Assembly: GCA_027943335.1 (NCBI GenBank)
Contig: BSBK01002088.1
Coordinates: 372,001-436,000 of the forward strand
DNA length: 64,000 nucleotides
Direction: 5' to 3'
From: Chamaecyparis obtusa
Lineage: Eukaryota > Streptophyta > Pinopsida > Cupressales > Cupressaceae
In this document: one piece after another, positions 57,361 through 64,000 of the stretch
Layout of the letters: each line of letters begins with the position of its first letter
Position numbering within the stretch: position 1 is the first letter of the stretch
The notes under the pieces: model-generated
Told to the model about the DNA's origin: nothing
Seen by the model: the letters and a program-made list of their open reading frames with translations, nothing else
Database searches by the model: none
Program-made: the position numbers and the translations under genes

Positions 57361-58245
57361 GTGGAGGAAAGTTTCAAGGACTTGAAAAAATATCACAATA
57401 TGTATAAGAGAGAAGTACCTAAGCTAAACAAAGATAACTTCTCAACATGGAAAAGAAGGATGAGGCTACACATATTTGGAAATGGAGAATCTGCTCTACA
57501 TCTACTAGACCATGACTACTTACAACCAACTATTGGACCTTTGACAATTGATGAATTAAGAGATAGATATGAACATAACATAACTATGATAGAGATTATT
57601 TCTTCTCTATCTGATGTTGAATTTGAAGATGTCAAAGAATTCACTAAAGCGAAGGAAATGTGGGACAAACTTGCATTACTTTATGGTGGAGATGTAAATG
57701 TAATGAGAGCCCAAGATAAAAGCTTAAGAGGTAGATTCAATGACATGAAAATGAAAGAAGGTGAGAACATCACACAATACTCTAACTAAATCAAAGAGTT
57801 GGTCAAAGCTATTTGAGGAGAAGGAGCTATTATTTCTAAAGATACTATTGTAAGTAAAATAATGAGAACCTTTTTGCCTATCTATGCAATTAAAATATCT
57901 GCAATTCATGAAATGAGGTTCGAACCTAATAGTACTCTTACACTTGATAGTCTAATTGGAAAGTTGACTACTTTTAAGCTAAATAATTTTGGCAATAGTG
58001 TTGTACTGAGTGTTGAGTCTTCTTTTATGTCATCCCTGAAGATCGGTAAATCTAGCAGTAAGCATAACATAAAGAATAAAAGTGGCAATGACAATGAAGA
58101 TGAGCTTGATGTTCTTGAAGCACTTATGGCCTAAAGACTTCAAAAAGGTAAAGGAAGGTATAAAGGAAAGTTACCTTTAGCTTATTTTAATTGTAAAGAG
58201 ATTGGACATATTACTACTAGATGTCCTAACAGGAAAGAAGAAGAT
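57361..58245 (+). pseudogene. C3 gag with degenerate zinc knuckle
   Basis: Particle protein. The probable start codon is GTG at 57361 (ATG in the ancestor is inferred), giving EESFKDLKKYHNM. The gag core shows LNKDNFSTWKRRMRLHIFG, AKEMWDKLALLYGGD and LRGRFNDMKMKEGENI. A stop at 57787 is followed by the same frame (57862-58134), then KLPLAYFNCKEIGHITTRC near 58170-58220, a CCHC knuckle whose first Cys is Phe. RNA binding would be impaired. Confidence 0.85.
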
Positions 58246-58700
58246 AAAGACAATGACTAATCTGGTGATGGAAAGTTTGGCAGAAGATATAACAGAGGAA
58301 AATAAATCTATGATAGAAGAAACAATTGAGATTACAAAAATAAAGGCAAGAAGGCATGTTACCTTGTTGGAGAATATGAGAATGACACTGAAAATGAAAT
58401 TGATGATGAAATTGAAGTGGTATTTGTTGCAATGAAAGATGATTCAGAAGAAGAGGAAAGGTATGTAGAAACAACTCTTATTTCTAAAGTTAGCAAGAAT
58501 GATACTTGGATCATTGATAGTGGCTATACACATCACATGAATGGTTATGAAGATAAATTTGAATTTACCTTGAACACTACAATGGACGATCAGTTAAAAT
58601 GGAAAATGATACACCTTGTCAAGTGAAAGGAAAATTGTCTATCTTATTGAATGATATGATTAGATGTGATAATGTATACTAGGTAAAAGGACTTAACTAC
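58246..58700 (+). pseudogene. C3 protease
   Basis: The frame 58417-58626 contains NDTWIIDSGYTHHMNGYE; DSG is the aspartic protease active site, followed by HHM as usual in Copia. A frame change near 58600 precedes KGKLSILLNDMIRCDNVY, the protease C-terminal part. An acidic stretch (DDSEEEERYVE) precedes the active site. Confidence 0.8.
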
Positions 58701-59609
58701 AATTTGTTGATTGTAGCACAACTAAATAACTCAGGTCACAGAGTTGCATTTGAAAGTAAAAAGGTGAAAATCTATAAGAAAACCAAAAAGTTGGTTGGTA
58801 TTGGAGGACAATCAAAAGGTAATCTATTCTATCTTGACAATGATGAAACTTCTTGTTTGTTGGCCAAAAATGAAGATGTATGGTTGTGGCATAAGAGACT
58901 ATGTCATGTGAACTTTGATAACATAGTTAAGATCAGTAAAAAGAGAAGAGTTAGAGGTTTATCGAGTCTAACTAAACCTGATCATGTTGTGTGTAATCAA
59001 TGTCAAAAAGGAAAGATGACCAAATCTAGTTTTCAAAGAAAAGACTATTCATCTAAAGGAATTTTGGAGTTGGTACATATTGACTTATGTGGTCCTATGA
59101 GAACTCATAGTTATTATGGTGACAAATATTTAATTTTATTTTTTGATGACTACTCTAGGATGATGAAAATAATGTTCTTAAAATAGAGATCTAAAGCATT
59201 CAAATTGATTAAGTGGTATAAGGCTAAAGTTGAAAGGGAAACCATGAAATAATTAAAATGCTTAAGATCCGATAGAGGAGGTGAGTTCATTTATGATTAA
59301 TTCACTATCTTGTGTAATGAGCATGGAATCAAAAGATAGGTTTTTGCACCGAGGACACCACAACATAATGAAATTGTAGAAAGAAGGAACTGATCTATTG
59401 TTGATTGTTCTAGAGCATTGATGATTGAGAAAGATGTTGCACAAACGTACTGGAGAGAAGTAATTAGCAATTCTGTATACACCTTGAACTGAGCTCAAGT
59501 GAAGAAAGAAACAAACAAGACACCTTATGAGTTATGGTTTGGCTATACACTGAATGTAAGTTATTTTAGAATTTTTGGAAGTCGATGCTACATTCTAAGA
59601 GATGATAGG
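58701..59609 (+). pseudogene. C3 integrase, interrupted by the solo LTR
   Basis: 58704-59186 has the pre-integrase domain (LWHKRLCHVNFDNI with VCNQCQKGKM, the HHCC site) and the core start LVHIDLCGPMRTHS (Asp). After stops, LRSDRGGEF (Asp) and NEIVERRN (Glu) give the full DDE set; PYELWFGYTLNVSYFRIFG follows. At 59609 the coding sequence RDD-R is cut, and it resumes as NGKFDSKGDE at 62277. Confidence 0.9.
59605..59609. repeat. Target duplication of solo LTR, left copy
   Basis: ATAGG against GTAGG at 62272-62276, one transition. Confidence 0.7.
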
Positions 59610-62271
59610 TGTTGGGGCTTTTTCCTTGCAGGACCAAACTTGAATCGATAGATGGGCTTGATTCTCAGGGTAGGCACTCAAGTTTGACAAGAAAACAATC
59701 CAATTGATGAGGATAGAGAACATCCTCCTTTGAGCTCCACATCACTCAGGTGGGTATTGCCTTATTTGCACACTCAAAAACCTCATGACAAATAGTAGGC
59801 CTGCAGATAGATTATTGTGGAATAATCTTCAAACCCCTTTAGGTATCTTGTACCCCAATGAAAGAAATTCTTAATGCAATAGCCCTACTTGCATAGAATG
59901 GGTATGAAAACCAAAGACCTATACTAACAACATGAAAGGGAAAGGGTGGAATTGAAAGTAAATGATTTTAATGTTGGGTTGAAGAGATCCCTGAGATACC
60001 CTAAGTCTCTCATAGACCAGTGCCTTATCCAATGGGCCACAGAGTCAAATACCCTATTGTAATAGATAGCTATGAAACAAGAAGACAATGTACTCAATGT
60101 GTTGATGCCTAACATTAATCACACACCATGACCAAACCTCACTTTAACAACCCACCTATGTATTCAAGTATGTTATTACCCATCCAAAGGATTTTAACCC
60201 TCCCCTTAGAAGAGACCTATAAATAGATAATACATTAACCAACATCCACTGGAAGACAAGCATGACATATCTTTGACACCTCAGCTCATACATACATGAA
60301 AACTAATCCTAAACTAGTTATCTCTGTGAAGACAAATCCACTTGCAAACACATATACAATGCAAATAGAAAAGTCAAACACCCTTGATGTATGATTAATG
60401 AATTTAGAATTCAAATGGAGATAGCTTAGTAATAGTAAGAATATACTAAATCCTCATACATAAGACAAATCAATTACAATACATATCATATTCTCTGAGC
60501 CAATAAAAGAAGGAAGAGCACTCTATATGCAGGGAAGTAGAGAAAATCTATAGGAAAAGGACCCTTCATGGAACCAGTACTCCATAAAAATGCAAAAGAA
60601 GGAACCGTTACAAAATCAAAACTTTAACCATATATACCACTAGCTTCCTTGGAATCCTAAATAGGTTAGGATGCAACAAGCTTCAGACAACTAGGGTAAG
60701 GGTTAGGGTTTCGACCACCAGACCAACTGAAACAATCACAAATTTATTTCAGGGGAGAAACTCAGGCAACCAGGAGAAAGAAAATCTTGGAATGATCCTC
60801 AATCATGATAAATTCTCTGAGAAAGTGTTGAGGATCATTGAAACACCCAAAAAGTCAACCCTGCAACATGCCTTGAGCACAAAACCATATAGTACAAACC
60901 CTACAAACAATCAAAGAACACCATGGACAACACTGCAATAGCAAACAAATCATCCCCACCAGCACCAGTCACTTCTGCATTGAATTTTAGTCCTTTTGGT
61001 TGCAGGAAACCCTTCAAAAATTTGAATTTGATGAATAATGATCAATTCCATGGCACTTGTAGCAAATCAGTGGTTGACGTTCAAATCTAAACCAACTTTA
61101 AGTTGTGACCATTAGATCTTCATGTTTCGCGGTCTTTTAAATCTTAACTCAACTGCCACCCTGGGTTTACTTCCAGTGAACACATGACAAGGCATTATTC
61201 TATTTGTGGAAAGAAAACCTAACCCATCACTTAACTCCATGACCTGGTGACCATAGGAAAACATTAACCTCGGTCCCACATTTAGCGAACTAGTGACAAA
61301 AGGACACCGCTAGTTTGTGAAACACTTTATCCATCTGCCAGAAAGTTTAGTGATTCCGCGAACGCTTGTTCACTGAACTGCTAAAACACTTAGGGAACTG
61401 CCGCTATTTCACGTGAACAAGAGAAGCCTTCATAAATTTTTTAGACCACCAAAACATTTATCAGAACCACTAAGCCTCTACCAGGAAGATCGACGGCTCT
61501 CTGAAGTTCACATACCCATCCGAGATTCTATCAAATTACACGCCCACTGTTAGATCAAGAATCTCCTCCCATCTCTGACAACCCTCTCACACAAAACAAA
61601 ATCAATGGCTATCACAAGATCTTAAGCCTTTGACACACTCGATGAGATCATACGTTGTTCGTCGATTCAATGACAGGATCAGGACCCACTGACACATCTG
61701 AAAACTAGGTCCCATTGACACATGCTAAGTTGTTTACCTGTCGACCAATAAGAAAATGCTGACATGGCACACCTGGCATGTGGACCCACTTAAAAGGAAA
61801 GGAAACGTCACCCAATGAGATCAACAATGGTCTTAAGATCTCATGCATCTGACACATCACTTGCAAACATACACCCACTGTTAGATGGCTATGGTGTTAG
61901 AGCTGGGCCCAAGGAAAATAAAAGCTATCGAAACATAGGAAAAATTAAAGCTCAGAACTTAGGAAAAATTAAAATCACTGGGCCCTGGGAACCTAGGAAA
62001 GATTAAAGGGGCCTTGCCGATACATGAAACCTAACCGCGCGACATGTAAAGAAGTCCTTTTTAAAAAAGGCACATGCAGATTAAAAGTTTTAAGTGACTT
62101 GCAAAAAGGTAACGTGAACATAAAATAGGGCCAGGGCAATTTTAAATTTAAGGACCCAACGACTAGATTTAAAAAAAAAATTTTCCCAGGGTTTTAGCTA
62201 GAGACATGAAAAACATTGCAGAGACCAAGGGAGGAGAGCTAGAGCCATGAAATTCTTGGCATGTGCTAATA
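59610..62271 (-). mobile_element. Solo LTR related to G2 LTR, inserted in C3
   Basis: 2662 bp starting TGTTGGGG and ending TGCTAATA on the plus strand. It shares CAAGTTTGACAAGAAAA, GAGCTCCACATCACTCAGG, GACCAGTGCCTTATC and ATGCAACAAGCTTCAGA with the G2 5' LTR in the same order, and near its other end AGCGAACTAGTGAC-type and CTAGGGTTTC-like words. No primer site, purine tract or internal genes are present, so it is a solo LTR. The region that codes the LTR ORF in G2 is absent. Orientation follows the G2 match. Confidence 0.85.
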
Positions 62272-62276
62272 GTAGG
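62272..62276. repeat. Target duplication of solo LTR, right copy
   Basis: GTAGG; see 59605-59609. Confidence 0.7.
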
Positions 62277-63500
62277 AATGGTAAATTTGACTCTAAAGGT
62301 GATGAATGAATTTTTTTAGGATATTCTACTAAGAGTAATGCTTATAAATGTTTGAACAAGGCTACTAATAAAATGGTTGAAAGTGCTAATGTAAAAGTTG
62401 ATGAGTTTGTTGAAAATAATGATGAAGAAACCAGAAAGGAACTAGAAGACTATGGTAGGTTTACATATGTTGAGCATCCAGACTATCTACTGAAGCCACA
62501 AGATGAGTCTACCGAGCATCAGGAAAATGCTACTGAGAGTCAACAAATGCAAACTGAGAACCAAGAAGAATGTATCAAGGAACAAAATGAACCTAAAATG
62601 AATGATGAGCAGAGAAGACAACAAGTGCTAGAAATATTTTTTAGAAGAAACTATCCAAAAAAACAAATCATTGGAGACAAGAAAGATGGCATGATGGCAC
62701 AAAGTAAGTTAAGACAAAACACATTCTTAGTTTTTGAATTTGAGCCTAAGAATGTTAGAGATGTACTTGAAAATGATGAATAGATTAAGGCTACGAATGA
62801 ATAGATTGAGAAAAAAAAGACATGGACATTGGTATCGAGACCGAATAATAAAAATGTAATTGGTACTAAGTGGATTTTCAAAAACAAGTTAAATGAGAAT
62901 GGTCAGGTCACTAAGAATAAGGAAAGACTTGTATGTAAGGGATATGCACAAGAAGAAGGAATTGACTATGGTGAAACATTTGCACCAGTAGCAAGACTTG
63001 AAGGAGTCCGTATATTACTTTTATATGCTGCACATAAGGGATTCAAAGTATATCAAATGTATGTGAAATCAACATTTCTAAGTGGAATTCTTGAGGAGGA
63101 GGTCTACATAGAACAACCAGAAGCTTTTTTTGATCCGACTTAGAAGAACATGGTATGTAGACTACACAAAGTTCTTTATAGACTAAAGTAAGCACTGAGA
63201 GCATGGTATGAAAGACTAAATGCTTATCTTATTAGTATTGGCATTTTAAGGACAAGTGACAATAGTAGTTTGTACATGAAAGGAGAATCTAATGATAATA
63301 TTTTGATTGCTAAAATTTTCGTTGATGACAAAATCTTTGGAGGACATGATTTGATTTGCAAATATTTTCCTAATGAAATGAGAGAGAAATTTGAAATGTC
63401 AATGTTTGGAAATATTAAATTCTTTCTAGGTTTTAGATTATACAAATGAACGATGGGATTTTCATCACTCAATAAAAATAAATTAAGGAAGTGTTAAAGA
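62277..63500 (+). pseudogene. C3 reverse transcriptase with linker
   Basis: Resumes after the solo LTR with KFDSKGDE, IFLGYSTKSNAYK, then an acidic Gln/Glu-rich linker (62352-62783). RT at 62829-63143 reads [19 protein letters not shown] and [17 protein letters not shown], then [16 protein letters not shown], where the first catalytic Asp (QMDVK) is Tyr. FVDDKIFGG (about 63319-63345) keeps the second box. Several stops (63142, 63189) follow. Inactive. Confidence 0.9.
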
Positions 63501-64000
63501 CATTTGGCATGGAAGATTCAAAACCAGTAGGAACACCAATGGTGACATGATTTAAGTTAACAAAGGATGATGAATCCACCAAGGTAAATCAGACACTATA
63601 TAGATCAATGATTGGAAAACTAATGTATGTTATACACAATATGCAGTTGGGATTGTAGAAATATTTTTTGCCAATCCTAAAGATTCACATATGGTTCCTA
63701 TTAAAAAGATTCTAAGATATTTGTAGAAAACAAAAGACTATGATTTATGGTACCCAAAGGAAGGCAAATTTGAACTCCAAGTTTACACTCATGTAGATTG
63801 GGCTGGAAACAATGATGACTGGAAGAGAACAACTAATGGAGCATTATTTTTAGGAGAAAGGCTTGTGACTTGGATAAGAAAGAAATAAGCATGCATTTCT
63901 CAGTCCATTGCTAAAGCAGAGTATGTTGTTGTTGCTGCAAATTGTTCAAATATTGCTTGGATAAAACAAGTGTTGGAAGGAATGAATGAGGTGAACACTA
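63501..64000 (+). pseudogene. C3 RNase H, cut by window edge
   Basis: YRSMIGKLMYV, FANPKDSHMVPIKKILRYL, VYTHVDWAGNNDDWKRTT (Asp) and SIAKAEYVVVAANCSN (Glu) are recognisable Copia RNase H segments, with frame changes near 63640. The window ends inside the domain. Confidence 0.85.

Larger units (their letters stand above)
57336..64000 (+). mobile_element. C3: SIRE-like Ty1/Copia element, interior, runs off the right edge
   Basis: Order gag, zinc knuckle, protease, integrase, (solo LTR), RT, RNase H. It matches Copia order and SIRE-like RT motifs. The 3' part and right LTR are beyond 64000. Confidence 0.9.

Overview
The window is nuclear DNA of a repeat-rich land plant. I infer a large genome, probably a gymnosperm, from very long LTRs, old decayed insertions and the mix of Tat-type Ty3/Gypsy and SIRE-like Ty1/Copia elements; the sequence alone does not prove the species. 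I found no convincing host gene, tRNA, rRNA or bacterial-type feature. Almost everything recognisable is LTR retrotransposon DNA, most of it broken by stops and frameshifts.

Left half (1-42.1 kb): one old Gypsy element (element G1, + strand) starts before the window. It runs through gag, protease, RT, RNase H, a second RNase H and integrase, and carries an antisense plant-mobile-domain (MAIN-like) pseudogene and a 57-bp tandem repeat before its 3' LTR at 41289. Its pol tail is split by a second element (C1, 8373-35499, duplication ATTAAT). C1 is a non-autonomous Copia-like element with a coiled-coil/zinc-knuckle gag ORF and a long unassigned ORF but no pol. That ORF is in turn split by a third element (G2, 12860-32432, - strand, duplication GGTCC), a Gypsy element with 6.4-kb LTRs. 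Each G2 LTR carries a reading frame of about 1,170 codons in sense orientation. G2 also places an RNase H domain between protease and RT. The insertion order is therefore G1, then C1, then G2.

Middle (42.1-48.0 kb): about 6 kb of AT-rich DNA in which I recognise no gene; it holds homopolymer tracts and one weak Pol III-like box.

Right half (48.0-64.0 kb): C2 is a Copia element with an internal deletion (47981-52752, duplication GGAAC). L1 is a short non-coding LTR element (53102-55730, duplication AGAAT). C3 is a larger SIRE-like Copia element whose LTR precedes 57335 and which runs off the right edge. C3 is split between integrase and RT by a 2.66-kb solo LTR (59610-62271) related to the G2 LTR but without its ORF.

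The elements probably depended on each other: C1 and L1 lack pol and would have needed enzymes from autonomous relatives. C1, C2 and C3 share a U5 motif and a tRNA-Met-type primer site. The least explained signals are the LTR-embedded ORF of G2, its domain order, and the C1 ORF2.
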